DNA from: an uncultured Williamsia sp. | GTDB lineage: Bacteria; Actinomycetota; Actinomycetes; Mycobacteriales; Mycobacteriaceae | Assembly: GCF_947494875.1 (NCBI RefSeq) | Contig: NZ_CANLWM010000001.1 | Location: 868,001 to 932,000, forward strand | Direction: 5' to 3' | DNA length: 64,000 nt | Shown: in pieces, positions 18,805-27,664 of the stretch | Layout: every line of letters starts with the position of its first letter | Position numbering within the stretch: position 1 is the first letter of the stretch | Program-made: the position numbers and the translations under genes | The notes under the pieces: model-generated | What the model was told of the DNA's origin: nothing | Seen by the model: only the letters and a program-made list of their open reading frames with translations | Database searches by the model: none

Positions 18805-19650
18805 TCAGACCTGCGCGCGGCAGAAGTCGACGATGCGGGTGACGACGTCGGTCTGGCCGGTGAAGAACCCGCCGTGCCCGACGCCGTCGACGACGGCGAA
18901 CTGCGCCCCGGGGATCTGGCCGGCGGCGGCGCGGCACCCCGCCGGCGGGAAGAACAGGTCGTGCTCGAAGGCCAGGGCCAGCGTCGGGATGTCGATGGCG
19001 GCGAGGCGTTCCGCTGTCGGCTCGCCGGCGGTGATCCAGTCGTAGGACGCCATGAGGTTCCCGCGGAGCCCGACGTCGTCGGTCCACACCTGACCGGACG
19101 ACGCGAAGATCTCCGACCACCCACGGACCGACGCGGGGTCCTGCAGGAGCGCCGGGTGCAGCGTGGTGACGAGCTGTTCGAACGTCATCACGTCGCTCGG
19201 GATGGTGCCGTAGGTGTCGAGGAGTCCGATCTCCATCCGCCCCACGAGCTCCCCGATGGGCGACGGCTGCAGGCCCGCGACGAGTGCGGTGGCCCGGACG
19301 CGGCCGGGGTGACGGCGGATCAGCTCCTGAGTGACGTAGCAGCCCATGGAGTACGCGACGACGATGACATCGTCGAGGCCCAGGGCGTCGAGCAGTCCCT
19401 CGGCGTCGTCGGCGAGGTCGGCGGCGCTGTACGGCCCGGCCGGGGCGGACGAGGGCGCGACCCCGCGGGCGCTGTGCGCGACGGTGGCGAAGCCGGCCGT
19501 CGCGAGCGCATCGGACAGACCGGTGTACTCCCACACCTGCGCGGGCTGGCCCAATCCGCCGTTGAAGAGCACCGTCGGCCCGGAACCGCTGCGGCGCACC
19601 TCGACCCGCAGATCCGGGCGCACCTCGACCTGCGACACCTCGGTGCTCAT
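18805..19650 (-). CDS. alpha/beta hydrolase, 281 aa, third gene of an MFS-thioesterase-hydrolase operon
   Basis: ATG 19650 overlaps the stop of the upstream thioesterase gene (ATGA). The fold is clear: AYSMGCYV nucleophile elbow, FNGGLGQPAQVWEY in place of the usual HG loop, LAFEHDLFFPP acidic region and catalytic His in GVGHGGFF. It probably acts on an ester or lactone. Coupling to an acyl-thioesterase and an exporter suggests a small secreted acyl compound. Confidence 0.88.
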   Translation of the reverse strand: MSTEVSQVEVRPDLRVEVRRSGSGPTVLFNGGLGQPAQVWEYTGLSDALATAGFATVAHSARGVAPSSAPAGPYSAADLADDAEGLLDALGLDDVIVVAYSMGCYVTQELIRRHPGRVRATALVAGLQPSPIGELVGRMEIGLLDTYGTIPSDVMTFEQLVTTLHPALLQDPASVRGWSEIFASSGQVWTDDVGLRGNLMASYDWITAGEPTAERLAAIDIPTLALAFEHDLFFPPAGCRAAAGQIPGAQFAVVDGVGHGGFFTGQTDVVTRIVDFCRAQV

Positions 19651-20435
19651 CGAGCCGGCACCCCCCGGGAGAAGTCGATCTGTGCGGCGGCGTTCGAGAC
19701 CGCGGTGACCATGCCCGTCCCGATCGGGCCGTGGACGTCGAAGAGGGCGGCGGTGCCGACCGAGACGCCGTCGGCGGTGATGTGGGACGCGGCCTCCAGA
19801 CCGATACGTCCGCCCTCGGGCAGCCGGGACAGCGCGACCGTCAGGTCGCAGTTGATGTACCCGATGCCCTCGTCGCCCCAGTTCGTCACCATGCTGCTCC
19901 CCTCGGCGCACATGACGGCCGCGGTGTACGGCGTCTCCGGCTCACCCGCGATCACCGGGAACGTGGTGGTCCACAACCGTTTCCGGCTGGAGTTCTGGTG
20001 GTCGGCGACCGAGGTGGTCCACCCGACGGCGTCGCTGCCGTACCAGCGGTGCGCAGGTTCGGCCGGCGGGTCGAACGGGTGCTCCGATCGCCATTCCTCT
20101 CCCGGGGGTGCGGAGGAGCGTCGCAGCGCGACCATCGTCGCGCGGGCGACGGTGACATCGTCCTGGTGCAACTCCACCTCGGCGACGCGGATGCGCCGTC
20201 CCGCCCGCACGATCCGGGTCGTCGCGGTGAGCGGGTGGCCGCGCGCCGCCTTGAACAGGTCGACGGTGGTCCGCGCCGGGAGGAAGTCCTCGTCGCCGTG
20301 GCGGGACTCGAGGGCATGCGCGGCCGCGGCGCACAGCGCGGGCCCGTTCAGCATGTCGGGCCCCCAGCGCCCGAACGCGAACTCCGACGGGACGTACGCG
20401 TCGCCGTCGAGCGTGAAGAGGTGGCGATCGGTCAC
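19647..20435 (-). CDS. Acyl-CoA thioesterase-like double hot-dog protein, 262 aa
   Basis: Sequence pattern of the TesB/4HBT_3-type thioesterases: RWGPDMLNGPALCAAAAHAL, FLPARTTVDLFKAARGHPL, TRIVRAGRRIRVAEVELHQD in the first hot-dog and ALSRLPEGGRIGLEAASHITADGVSVGTA in the second (written here in parts). It would hydrolyse or bind an acyl-CoA. The GTG start at 20435 overlaps the MFS gene stop (GTGA), and its own stop overlaps the hydrolase start, so the three genes form one operon. Confidence 0.82.
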   Translation of the reverse strand: MTDRHLFTLDGDAYVPSEFAFGRWGPDMLNGPALCAAAAHALESRHGDEDFLPARTTVDLFKAARGHPLTATTRIVRAGRRIRVAEVELHQDDVTVARATMVALRRSSAPPGEEWRSEHPFDPPAEPAHRWYGSDAVGWTTSVADHQNSSRKRLWTTTFPVIAGEPETPYTAAVMCAEGSSMVTNWGDEGIGYINCDLTVALSRLPEGGRIGLEAASHITADGVSVGTAALFDVHGPIGTGMVTAVSNAAAQIDFSRGVPAR

Positions 20436-21706
20436 GAGCCCGTCCTGGTCGTCTGGCGGTCGGGGAGAGCGACCGCATCGGGGTCACGGTAGTCGGACAG
20501 GACCGCCGCGAGGCTGACCACTGCCAGCACCACACCCGCGGCGAAAAGGATCGGATAGGTGATCGCGGGCACCGCACCATGGATGAGCGACAGCACCACG
20601 GGGGCAGCGAAGCCGAGGTAGGTGAGGGAGTAGAAGACCGCGGTCAGCCCGGCGAGTTCCGACGGCTCGGCGATGCGTCCGACCTCGGCGAGACCGGCCA
20701 CCAACGCCATCCCGTACCCGGCGCCGAGCACCGCGCCCGCGACCAGGGTGAGCCACGGGTCCAACACGTGGGCGGCGACACCGCCGACGGCCATGCCGGC
20801 CATCAACAACACCGTCGCGACCGCCGAGCCGCGCGCCCGGTCGGGGACGTCGATGCGACGTGCCACCGACTGCACCGCGAACCCCGAGGCGAGGGTGACG
20901 AGGGTGACCGCGGCGGCGTAGGCGATGCGTACGTCGGCGACGCGGTCGGACATCAGGGTGGGCAGCACCGCGTAGGCAGCAGCCGCCGAACCGAACACCC
21001 ACGGCGCCACGGGCACGACGACCCGGATGAACCGACGGTGCGCCACGGCCCGGATGCGGAGATCGTCGACGAGTCGCCGCGGCGCGCGTCCGGGTTCGAT
21101 CGTCTCCGGCGCCGACCACACCCACACCGTGGCAGCCAGGCAGAGGCCGACGTTGACCAGGTACGCCAGCGAGTCCTGCAACGGCGCCCACTGGGCGAGG
21201 ACGCCGGCGACGGCGGCACCGACACCCAGCCCGAAGGTGAGGCTCATCGCGGCCCGTCGCGCACCGAGGGTCGGCGACGCGTTCGGGGTCCACGGCGCTC
21301 CCGACAGTTCCTTCACCCAGCTGCTGCCGACGGCCATCGCGAGGCCCAGCCCGATGCCGCTGAGCACGCGCCCGACGACGAGGAGCGACACGTGATCGGC
21401 GCCGACCGCCAGGATCACCGACCCCAGTGCGGCGACGAGCGGTGCGGGACGCATCAGGCGTACGCGGCCGTACCGGTCGGACAGCGGCCCCCCGATGAGC
21501 AGTGCCGGCACGATGCCCAGCACGTAGGCGAAGAGGAGGGCGTCGACGACGGTGCCGGGGAGGCCGTGCACCGACTCGTACATGACCAGCAGCGGCGTGA
21601 ACTCGTTGCCACCCCAGGCGATGGCCGCCATCGCGGCGGCCACGCCCCACCACGCACGGCGGTCGGGGGTGACGGTTCGGTCGGCACGCACGGTCCCATC
21701 CAACAC
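20432..21706 (-). CDS. MFS transporter, 424 aa
   Basis: Twelve-helix major facilitator protein. Seen: the loop 2-3 motif GGPLSDRYGRVRLM, helix 4 LVVGRVLSGIGLGLAMAVG and alternating hydrophobic stretches throughout. It is the first gene of the operon with a thioesterase and a hydrolase and starts with GTG at 21706. Probable efflux of a small molecule; substrate not deducible. Divergent from the GNAT gene. Confidence 0.92.
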   Translation of the reverse strand: MLDGTVRADRTVTPDRRAWWGVAAAMAAIAWGGNEFTPLLVMYESVHGLPGTVVDALLFAYVLGIVPALLIGGPLSDRYGRVRLMRPAPLVAALGSVILAVGADHVSLLVVGRVLSGIGLGLAMAVGSSWVKELSGAPWTPNASPTLGARRAAMSLTFGLGVGAAVAGVLAQWAPLQDSLAYLVNVGLCLAATVWVWSAPETIEPGRAPRRLVDDLRIRAVAHRRFIRVVVPVAPWVFGSAAAAYAVLPTLMSDRVADVRIAYAAAVTLVTLASGFAVQSVARRIDVPDRARGSAVATVLLMAGMAVGGVAAHVLDPWLTLVAGAVLGAGYGMALVAGLAEVGRIAEPSELAGLTAVFYSLTYLGFAAPVVLSLIHGAVPAITYPILFAAGVVLAVVSLAAVLSDYRDPDAVALPDRQTTRTGS

Positions 21707-21765
21707 GGGTGATCGCGCTCACCACGGGCCGGGCGCACGTCGGATGAGGTGGCTAGCCTGCGGCC

Positions 21766-22203
21766 ATGGATTCGAGCTACCGCCTCGTCGACGGTGTCCC
21801 ACCCCTCGACGACTACCGCCGGCTGCGTGAGGTGTCGGGCCTCACCCCGGTCAGTGAGGAGCAGGCGACACCGGCGGTCGCGAACGCCTGGGGTGGGTGT
21901 CACGTCGTCGACGAGAACGGCGTCGTGGTCGCGATGGGACGTGTCCTGGGCGACGGCGGCTGGTACTTCCACGTCACCGACATCGCGACCGACCCCGCCC
22001 ACCAGCGACGTGGTCTCGCGAGGACCGTCGTCGAGCGGTTGCTCGCGGTGATCGTCGACGCCGCCCCGCCGAATCCCTACATCACGCTCATGGCCGACCC
22101 GCCGGGTCGTCGGCTCTACGAGTCGCTGGGGTTCGAGACCACGGCATCGGCCGGGATGGTGCAGACGGCGATCCGCCGGGGCGAACCCGCACCGCGGTCC
22201 TGA
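21766..22203 (+). CDS. GNAT-family N-acetyltransferase, 145 aa
   Basis: Acetyl-CoA binding motif A is DIATDPAHQRRGLARTVV (R/Q-x-x-G-x-A form), with motif B RRLYESLGFETT near the end. It transfers an acetyl group to an amine; the substrate is unknown. Monocistronic, ATG at 21766, divergent from the MFS operon. Confidence 0.9.
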   Translation: MDSSYRLVDGVPPLDDYRRLREVSGLTPVSEEQATPAVANAWGGCHVVDENGVVVAMGRVLGDGGWYFHVTDIATDPAHQRRGLARTVVERLLAVIVDAAPPNPYITLMADPPGRRLYESLGFETTASAGMVQTAIRRGEPAPRS

Positions 22204-22209
22204 GCCCGG

Positions 22210-22755
22210 TCAGGCCGGAGCCCGGTATCCGTCCATGCTGAGGCAGTCGGCCGGGACGGGCAGGTGCACGCCGCCGGCGATCCGGGTGAGGTCGACGGCG
22301 TGGCGGAGGTCGTCGAAGCTGAGGTCCTGGCGCCGTGCGACGGCCGCCCCGAGCATGGCCAGGGCCTGGTCCGCGTCGCCGCGCCCGCACAGCGCGTCGG
22401 CGACCGCCAGGTAGACGGCGATCGCCGGGTCGGTCTTGTCCAGTTGCACCAGCGCCCACGCGTAGCGCTTCGCCGCGTCGACGGTCTTCGGTCCGGCGGG
22501 GCCGTCGGTGCGGACGTACTTCCCGTACAACTCCCTCGCGAGCGGCTCCGAGTCCGACCACCGCTGCAGGTGACACATGCAGCGCACCGCGTCGTGCAGG
22601 TTCGCCAGGTACTTGCGGGAGTACGGACCGTCCTGACGGCCGCGGATCTCGCGGAGCACGCAGAACTCCGGCAGAGCGTGCGCGTAGTCGCCGGCGGCCA
22701 ACAAGGCGTCCGCCTCGTGCTGCAGCTCGTCGATCATCGCCTCATGATCGCGCAT
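22210..22755 (-). CDS. TPR-like helical protein of unknown function, about 181 aa
   Basis: Entirely alpha-helical with TPR-like phasing (LQHEADALLAAGDYAHALPE, SDSEPLARELYGKYV, AKRYAWALVQLDKTDPAIAVY, DADQALAMLGAAV). No catalytic motif. The frame allows a start at 22812, but the ATG at 22755 (MRDHEAMIDE) starts at the first helix. TPR folds mediate protein contacts. Function not recognised. Confidence 0.6.
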   Translation of the reverse strand: MRDHEAMIDELQHEADALLAAGDYAHALPEFCVLREIRGRQDGPYSRKYLANLHDAVRCMCHLQRWSDSEPLARELYGKYVRTDGPAGPKTVDAAKRYAWALVQLDKTDPAIAVYLAVADALCGRGDADQALAMLGAAVARRQDLSFDDLRHAVDLTRIAGGVHLPVPADCLSMDGYRAPA

Positions 22756-22847
22756 CCGAGCGCGCCTCACCTGCGAAATCGTCGGGTCCGTGGCGGGCCG
22801 GACTCCGAGCACGGCCCGCGGGAACGGTCACCTTCTACAGTTGCGGC

Positions 22848-24230
22848 GTGCATCCCTCGGGCCCGGCGCGCGGGCACAGTCACAGCCCGTCGGCGATCGC
22901 CGTGCACCTGCGGCCGCTCGCGGCGCGGATCGTCGTCGGCGTGCTGATCGCCGTCGCGGTGGCCGTCGCGGTCGGGGCCGTGGTGCTGTGGCCGGGGGAG
23001 CGTCCGCACTCGGTGCCGCTGCAGTTCCAGACGGCCGCGCCCGACGGGAAGCTGGTCACCCAGACGGGCACGGTGATCGCTCAGGCGCGGTCGGAGTGCC
23101 TGAACCGTGCCGCGGGGACCGTCTTCGGGGGCGACGCGCCCGTCTCCGCCGAGGCGACCGGCCCGTGCATCGAGAGCACGGTGAAGATCACCTCCGGCAA
23201 GGACGCCGACGCGAACACCCTCATCGAGGTGCCGACGAATCGCGCGCAGTCGGGGGAGCAGCCCGGCGTGACGCGGTCCCGCCCCCCGGCGGACCAGCTG
23301 GACAAGCCGCAACCGGGCCAACCGGACCTGAAGGTCGGCGACGACATCCGCCTGGTGTTGTCGCCGAGCGGTCAGGGCACGTCGACCTACTCCTTCTACG
23401 ACTACAGCCGCGGGACGTCGACGCTCATCTGGGCGATCGTGTTCGTTCTCGCGATCGCCCTCGTCGCGGCGTGGCGGGGCCTGCGGTCGGTGCTCGGGCT
23501 GGTGATCGCGTTCGGGGTGCTGCTGGGGTTCACCCTGCCCGCGATCCTCGACGGGAAGTCGCCGGTCGCCGTCGCGATAGTGTCGTCGGCGGCGATCCTG
23601 CTCATCGTCATCTACCTCGCCCACGGCATCAGCCTGCGGACCAGCGCGGCGCTGTTGGGGACCCTCTCGTCGCTCGCGGTCGCGGCGATCCTGTCGTACC
23701 TGTCGGTGGTCACGATGAACATCACGGGGCTCTCGGCGGAGCAGACGACGAACCTGCAGGTCTACCAGAACGGGATCTCGACGAACGGGATCCTGTTGGC
23801 GGGCTTCATCATCGGCGCACTCGGCGTCCTGAACGACGTGACCATCACCCAGGCCTCGGCGGTGTTCGAGCTCGCCGCCGGCGGTCGGAGCAGGCGTGCG
23901 ACGTTCGCGGCCGCGATGCGCGTCGGACGCGACCACATCGCCAGCACCGTCTACACCCTCGTCTTCGCCTACGCCGGCAGCGCGCTTCCCCTTCTTCTGT
24001 TGTTCTCCGTTGCCGGACAGTCGTTCTCGTCGCTGGCGACGACGGACACCGTCGCCGTCGAACTGGCCCGCTCGTTCGTCGGCGGCATCGCGATCGCGCT
24101 GTCGGTGCCGCTCACGACGGCGATCGCCGTCGCGCTCGTCCACAAACACGAGGTCCCCGACAACCATCGCGCACCCGCCCGCGCCGCTCCCGCCCGCACC
24201 GTCGGCGGCCGCCACTCCCGCGCCGACTGA
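22848..24230 (+). CDS. YibE/F-family membrane protein, 460 aa
   Basis: One N-terminal helix, an extracytoplasmic domain (about residues 45-170) and then a bundle of about seven helices with the YibE/F sequences GLVIAFGVLLGFTLPAIL, FIIGALGVLNDVTITQASAV and YTLVFAYAGSALPLLLLF. Function of the family is unknown, with transport suspected. The start is taken at GTG 22848, just before the His-rich cytosolic tail; the frame is open far upstream without family sequence. The palindromic repeat at 24235 follows 4 bp after the stop. Confidence 0.85.
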   Translation: MHPSGPARGHSHSPSAIAVHLRPLAARIVVGVLIAVAVAVAVGAVVLWPGERPHSVPLQFQTAAPDGKLVTQTGTVIAQARSECLNRAAGTVFGGDAPVSAEATGPCIESTVKITSGKDADANTLIEVPTNRAQSGEQPGVTRSRPPADQLDKPQPGQPDLKVGDDIRLVLSPSGQGTSTYSFYDYSRGTSTLIWAIVFVLAIALVAAWRGLRSVLGLVIAFGVLLGFTLPAILDGKSPVAVAIVSSAAILLIVIYLAHGISLRTSAALLGTLSSLAVAAILSYLSVVTMNITGLSAEQTTNLQVYQNGISTNGILLAGFIIGALGVLNDVTITQASAVFELAAGGRSRRATFAAAMRVGRDHIASTVYTLVFAYAGSALPLLLLFSVAGQSFSSLATTDTVAVELARSFVGGIAIALSVPLTTAIAVALVHKHEVPDNHRAPARAAPARTVGGRHSRAD

Positions 24231-24234
24231 CCGC

Positions 24235-24280
24235 TTCCGGTGTCGGTTCGTATCGCTCAGCGACACCCACGTGCACCAGA
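24235..24280. repeat. Palindromic repeat, left copy (next to DUF559 gene stop)
   Basis: 46-bp element ending at the base before the DUF559 stop codon. It is 39/46 identical to the copy at 25166. The centre is GTATCGC-TCA-GCGACAC (a 7-bp stem with one mismatch); the outer TTCCGGTG/CACCAGA arms are imperfect. It could also fold as a terminator for either neighbour. Confidence 0.85.
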
Positions 24281-25135
24281 TCAGCGGAGCGCATGTCGAA
24301 TCGTCGCGATGACCTGGTCCGGCCGCTCCGTGAGGTCGGCCCAGGTGAATCGCAGAACCGTCCAGCCGTTCGCGACGAGTGCGTTCTGACGGGTCCGATC
24401 GCGCTGGAATTCGCGCTGCCCGGAGTGGTACGCAAAGCCATCGATCTCGACGACCAGGCGTTGTGCGTCGAAGACGACATCGCCCTCATATCCACCGATC
24501 TCGACGCCGGGTCGCCATCCGGTGATCCCGGCCGACCGGAGTAGCCCATGCGCGATCCGTTCGGCCTCCGATCGCGCACCCGTGATGGCGGCATCGATGA
24601 GACTCGCCGCACGTGGGGCGCCGTGGCGACGCGGATACCGCGAGTGAACGTCGATGATCTCGTCGAGCCTGACCCGTCGGCGCAGCAGGGCGTGATCCAG
24701 AACGGCCGCGCCGTCCAGAACGGCCGCGTCGAGCACGCTCATCGGGATCGAGGTCACGACCAGCCCCTTTCGGCGCCGCACGTCCGACGGGTCCAGGTCG
24801 CGGCGGATCAGGGACAGTCCCGCGCGTCGGATGCCGTGCCGGCCCCGCGGCACGCAGATGGTGGTCGTCGCCGGGGGTCGTGCCAGGATGCCGTGCCACC
24901 ACGCCGCCGTCGGTCCTGCGACGACAGCATCGTCCCCGAGTTCGAAGACGATGCCCCGCAGGCGGGCTCGCGGGGTGGCAGGTCGATCTGCCACGAAGTA
25001 GACGCCGCGCCCGACGCGGATCCACGCGCCGGAGGCGACCCGACGCTGGACGGCGGCGCGGTTGATCCCGTGCTGGGCGGCCTGGGACAGCGTCACGACG
25101 CCGTCCTGCCGGGCGATGAGTTGCCGTAGATCCAC
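24281..25135 (-). CDS. AbiEi-like winged-helix plus DUF559 nuclease-fold protein, 284 aa
   Basis: Residues 1-50 form an AbiEi/type IV antitoxin-like winged helix (QDGVVTLSQAAQHGINRAAV, then RVGRGVY). Residues about 190-284 are a DUF559 domain of the PD-(D/E)xK/Vsr nuclease clan: GDVVFDAQRLVVEIDG supplies D219 or D223 with E230 and D232, followed by the FQRDRTRQNALVANGW helix and VLRFTWADL. It may cut or nick DNA. No cognate toxin or methylase adjoins it. The gene sits between two copies of a palindromic repeat, with the left copy abutting its stop and the right copy 30 bp upstream of its start. Confidence 0.85.
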   Translation of the reverse strand: MDLRQLIARQDGVVTLSQAAQHGINRAAVQRRVASGAWIRVGRGVYFVADRPATPRARLRGIVFELGDDAVVAGPTAAWWHGILARPPATTTICVPRGRHGIRRAGLSLIRRDLDPSDVRRRKGLVVTSIPMSVLDAAVLDGAAVLDHALLRRRVRLDEIIDVHSRYPRRHGAPRAASLIDAAITGARSEAERIAHGLLRSAGITGWRPGVEIGGYEGDVVFDAQRLVVEIDGFAYHSGQREFQRDRTRQNALVANGWTVLRFTWADLTERPDQVIATIRHALR

Positions 25136-25165
25136 ATCGATTGGACGCAGGTGTCACCACGACGG

Positions 25166-25212
25166 TTCCGGTGCGTGCTCGTATCGCTCAGCGATACCGA
25201 CGTGCACCGGAA
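25166..25212. repeat. Palindromic repeat, right copy (upstream of DUF559 gene)
   Basis: 47-bp nested palindrome: outer arms TTCCGGTGC and GCACCGGAA (9/9), inner arms GTATCGC and GCGATAC (7/7) around a TCA loop, separated by 6-bp unpaired stretches. Same orientation as the copy at 24235. It lies between the DUF559 gene start and the stop of the PPOX gene. Confidence 0.9.
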
Positions 25213-25228
25213 CGGTGACCTTCAGGGT

Positions 25229-25645
25229 TCAGAGGTTCGGGGCCGCGGCGATGCCGATGGTGGAGGACTTGCCCTTGAACAGCGAGCTGGCGGTTGTCGC
25301 GAATCGGCCGACGAGGCCGTACTTGGCGTTGATCGCCTGTCGCACACGTGCTGTGCCCGCGTCGTCGAGCACGCGTGCGGTGCCCTCCACGGGGTCGCCG
25401 ACGTTCTTCCCGGCGCGATCGCACGTGGCGAGCGAGACGCGGGGGGTGTTCCGGATGCGCTTGACCTTCCACGACGACGCCTGGGTCCACATGACCAGTT
25501 CCCCGGCCTCCGGCCCCGAGTCGACGAAGGCCGCCCAGATCGGGACCGGCTTCGCGCGACCGTCTTTGGTGTAGGTGGTCAGCTGGACGTACTTCGCCGT
25601 CGCGATGTCGCCGAGCGCACGGCGCGACTGCTGTGGATCCGGCAT
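25229..25645 (-). CDS. PPOX-class (F420/FMN-type) oxidoreductase, 138 aa
   Basis: Split-barrel flavin/F420-binding protein. Seen: KYVQLTTYTKDGRAKPVPIW, LVMWTQASSWKVKRIRNTPRVSLATCDRAG (in parts) and VEGTARVL. Such proteins reduce F420, biliverdin or other substrates in actinobacteria. ATG 25645 is the start where the family sequence begins; the open frame extends back to 25867 through the upstream small gene and is not coding there. Probably co-transcribed with the TUDOR-like gene 10 bp upstream. Confidence 0.88.
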   Translation of the reverse strand: MPDPQQSRRALGDIATAKYVQLTTYTKDGRAKPVPIWAAFVDSGPEAGELVMWTQASSWKVKRIRNTPRVSLATCDRAGKNVGDPVEGTARVLDDAGTARVRQAINAKYGLVGRFATTASSLFKGKSSTIGIAAAPNL

Positions 25646-25655
25646 CGCTTCCCCG

Positions 25656-25859
25656 TCACTTCTTGTCGAGCGTGGATTCCTTGTGGGCCGCCTTCGACCC
25701 GGTCTTGTCGGACTCGACGATCCAGTACGGCTCGTCGTCGGAGGCTTTGAAGGTCTGGCCCTCGAACTCGAACTCCGAGGTCCGCTTCTCCGTCGCGGTG
25801 CCCTCGGTCTTCCCCTGGGGGGTGTTCCAACTGACGGTGTCGCCCTGAGAGATCGCCAT
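25656..25859 (-). CDS. DUF2945/hypervirulence-associated TUDOR-like small protein, 67 aa
   Basis: Short SH3/TUDOR-like sequence: GDTVSWNTPQGKTEGTATEK, then YWIVESDKTGSKAAHKESTL. Small proteins of this type are widespread in bacteria and have no firm function. ATG 25859 is 43 bp from the divergent aldo/keto reductase start. It precedes the PPOX gene by 10 bp in the same direction. Confidence 0.85.
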   Translation of the reverse strand: MAISQGDTVSWNTPQGKTEGTATEKRTSEFEFEGQTFKASDDEPYWIVESDKTGSKAAHKESTLDKK

Positions 25860-25901
25860 TTCCCCAACCTACCCTCGGGTCTGACCGATTAGCCTGGAGT
25901 C

Positions 25902-26795
25902 ATGACATCCGACCTGCCACGGATCGAGCTCAACTCGGGGACGTCCATCCCCCAACTCGGACTGGGGGTGTGGCAGGCCGACGACGACGAGACCGAGCGG
26001 GCTGTCGCCCACGCCCTCGACGAAGCCGGCTACACGCACATCGACACGGCCGCCGCCTACGGCAACGAGGAGGCCGTCGGTCGCGCACTCGCGGCGTCGT
26101 CGGTCGACCGTGACGACGTCTTCGTCACCACCAAGCTCTGGAACGCCGACCAGCGCGGCCGCGAGGCGGTGCTCGCGGCGTGCGACGCGAGCCTGTCGAA
26201 GCTGGGCCTCGACCAGGTCGACCTCTACCTCGTGCACTGGCCCCTGCTCGACTCCGACCGTATGAAGCGGACGTGGGAGGCGATGCAGGAGATCGCGGAA
26301 TCGGGCAAGGCGAAAGCGATCGGCGTCTGCAACTTCGAACCCCATCACCTGCAGGTGATCATCGGCGACGGCGACATCGTCCCGGCGGTCGATCAGGTCG
26401 AGTGCCACCCGAACCTGCCGCAGAACGAGCTCCGCGCGTTCGCGCACGACAGCGGCATCGCCGTCGAGTCGTGGAGCCCCCTCGGCGGCACCCCGAACTC
26501 GGGGTGGGGGAAGGCGTCGAAGGACAACACCCTGCTGAAGGACGAGACGCTGGGTCGCATTGCCGAGAAGCACGAGAAGTCCATCGCGCAGGTGATCATC
26601 CGCTGGCACCTGCAGGGCGGTCTCGTCGTCATCCCGAAATCGGTCACGCCGGAACGGATCTCGCAGAACATCGACGTCGTCGACTTCTCCCTCGACGACA
26701 CCGACATGCTCGACATCGCCCGCCTGGCGAACAACCGTCGCGTCGGGGCCCATCCGGACGAGATGAACGTCGGCGCCCCCGCCGACGACGAGTGA
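25902..26795 (+). CDS. Aldo/keto reductase, 297 aa
   Basis: NADPH-dependent TIM-barrel reductase with the catalytic tetrad visible: Asp in HIDTAAAY, Tyr in AAYGNEEAVG, Lys in VTTKLWN and His in LVHWPL; cofactor-binding tail IPKSVTPERISQN. It reduces aldehydes or ketones such as methylglyoxal or 2,5-diketogluconate-like compounds. First gene of a three-gene operon; its TGA overlaps the next ATG by one base. Confidence 0.95.
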   Translation: MTSDLPRIELNSGTSIPQLGLGVWQADDDETERAVAHALDEAGYTHIDTAAAYGNEEAVGRALAASSVDRDDVFVTTKLWNADQRGREAVLAACDASLSKLGLDQVDLYLVHWPLLDSDRMKRTWEAMQEIAESGKAKAIGVCNFEPHHLQVIIGDGDIVPAVDQVECHPNLPQNELRAFAHDSGIAVESWSPLGGTPNSGWGKASKDNTLLKDETLGRIAEKHEKSIAQVIIRWHLQGGLVVIPKSVTPERISQNIDVVDFSLDDTDMLDIARLANNRRVGAHPDEMNVGAPADDE

Positions 26796-27331
26796 TGCGC
26801 ATCCGCGACCTCCCCACCGTCGAGGTCAGCGTCCGGTTGACCGTCGATCCCGCCGAGGCGTGGGAACTCGTCACCGACATCTCCCTGCCGACGCGTGCCG
26901 CGGGTGAGCTGCACGCGGCCACCTGGGATGTCGGGTACGACGGCGTGGCGCTCGGCGCCCGGTTCCACGGGCACAACCGCAGTGACGATCTGGGGGAGTG
27001 GTCCACGTCGTGCGAGGTCGTCGACCTGGAACCCGGCCGACGGTGGGTCTGGGCGGTGCACGGGATCTCCGACGATCCCGATCCGTCGCCCACGCGTCCG
27101 GCACCCGGCTCGGATGCGATGGCCTGGTGGGGATTCGAGGTCGATCCCGCCCGCAGCGGGTGCGTCGTGCGGCAGTTCGCACGGATCGGCCCCGGACCGT
27201 CGGGCATCAGCGCCGCCGTCGCCGAGCACCCAGGCCTGGAGGGACGCATCGTCGACCGTCGTCTCGGCGCGTGGCGGGACGCGATGACGGCAAACCTCGC
27301 TCTGCTCTCGGAGGGGAGCGAGACCTCCTGA
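26795..27331 (+). CDS. SRPBCC (START/Bet v1-like) protein, 178 aa
   Basis: Starts with [26 protein letters not shown], the usual first strand and helix of SRPBCC proteins, and shows [13 protein letters not shown] and [16 protein letters not shown] in the middle strands. These proteins bind hydrophobic ligands in a cavity. TGATG overlaps at both ends tie it to the aldo/keto reductase and the YnfA gene. Confidence 0.85.
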   Translation: MRIRDLPTVEVSVRLTVDPAEAWELVTDISLPTRAAGELHAATWDVGYDGVALGARFHGHNRSDDLGEWSTSCEVVDLEPGRRWVWAVHGISDDPDPSPTRPAPGSDAMAWWGFEVDPARSGCVVRQFARIGPGPSGISAAVAEHPGLEGRIVDRRLGAWRDAMTANLALLSEGSETS

Positions 27332-27660
27332 TGGATCTGGCGCGATCCATCCCGTTGTTCGCCGCCGCCGCGGTTCTCGAGATCGGCGGAGCGTGGCTGA
27401 TCTGGCAGGGCATCCGCGACCACCGCGGGTGGCTGTGGATCGGGGCTGGGATCGTGGCGCTCGGGCTCTACGGAGTCGTCGCCACGCTCCAACTCGACGC
27501 CCAGTTCGGCCGCATCCTCGCCGCCTACGGCGGGGTGTTCGTCGTCGGCTCCCTGCTGTGGGGCGTCGTCGTCGACGGCTTCCGCCCCGACCGTTACGAC
27601 GTCGTCGGCACGCTGGTCTGCCTCGTCGGAGTGGGCGTCATCATGTACGCCCCGCGCTGA
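27331..27660 (+). CDS. YnfA-family small membrane protein, 109 aa
   Basis: Four hydrophobic helices in 109 residues, the usual size for YnfA, with [36 protein letters not shown] and [20 protein letters not shown]. These SMR-like proteins are thought to export small cations. Last gene of the operon; it ends 4 bp before the convergent Ag85-like gene stop. Confidence 0.93.
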   Translation: MDLARSIPLFAAAAVLEIGGAWLIWQGIRDHRGWLWIGAGIVALGLYGVVATLQLDAQFGRILAAYGGVFVVGSLLWGVVVDGFRPDRYDVVGTLVCLVGVGVIMYAPR

Positions 27661-27664
27661 CCGA

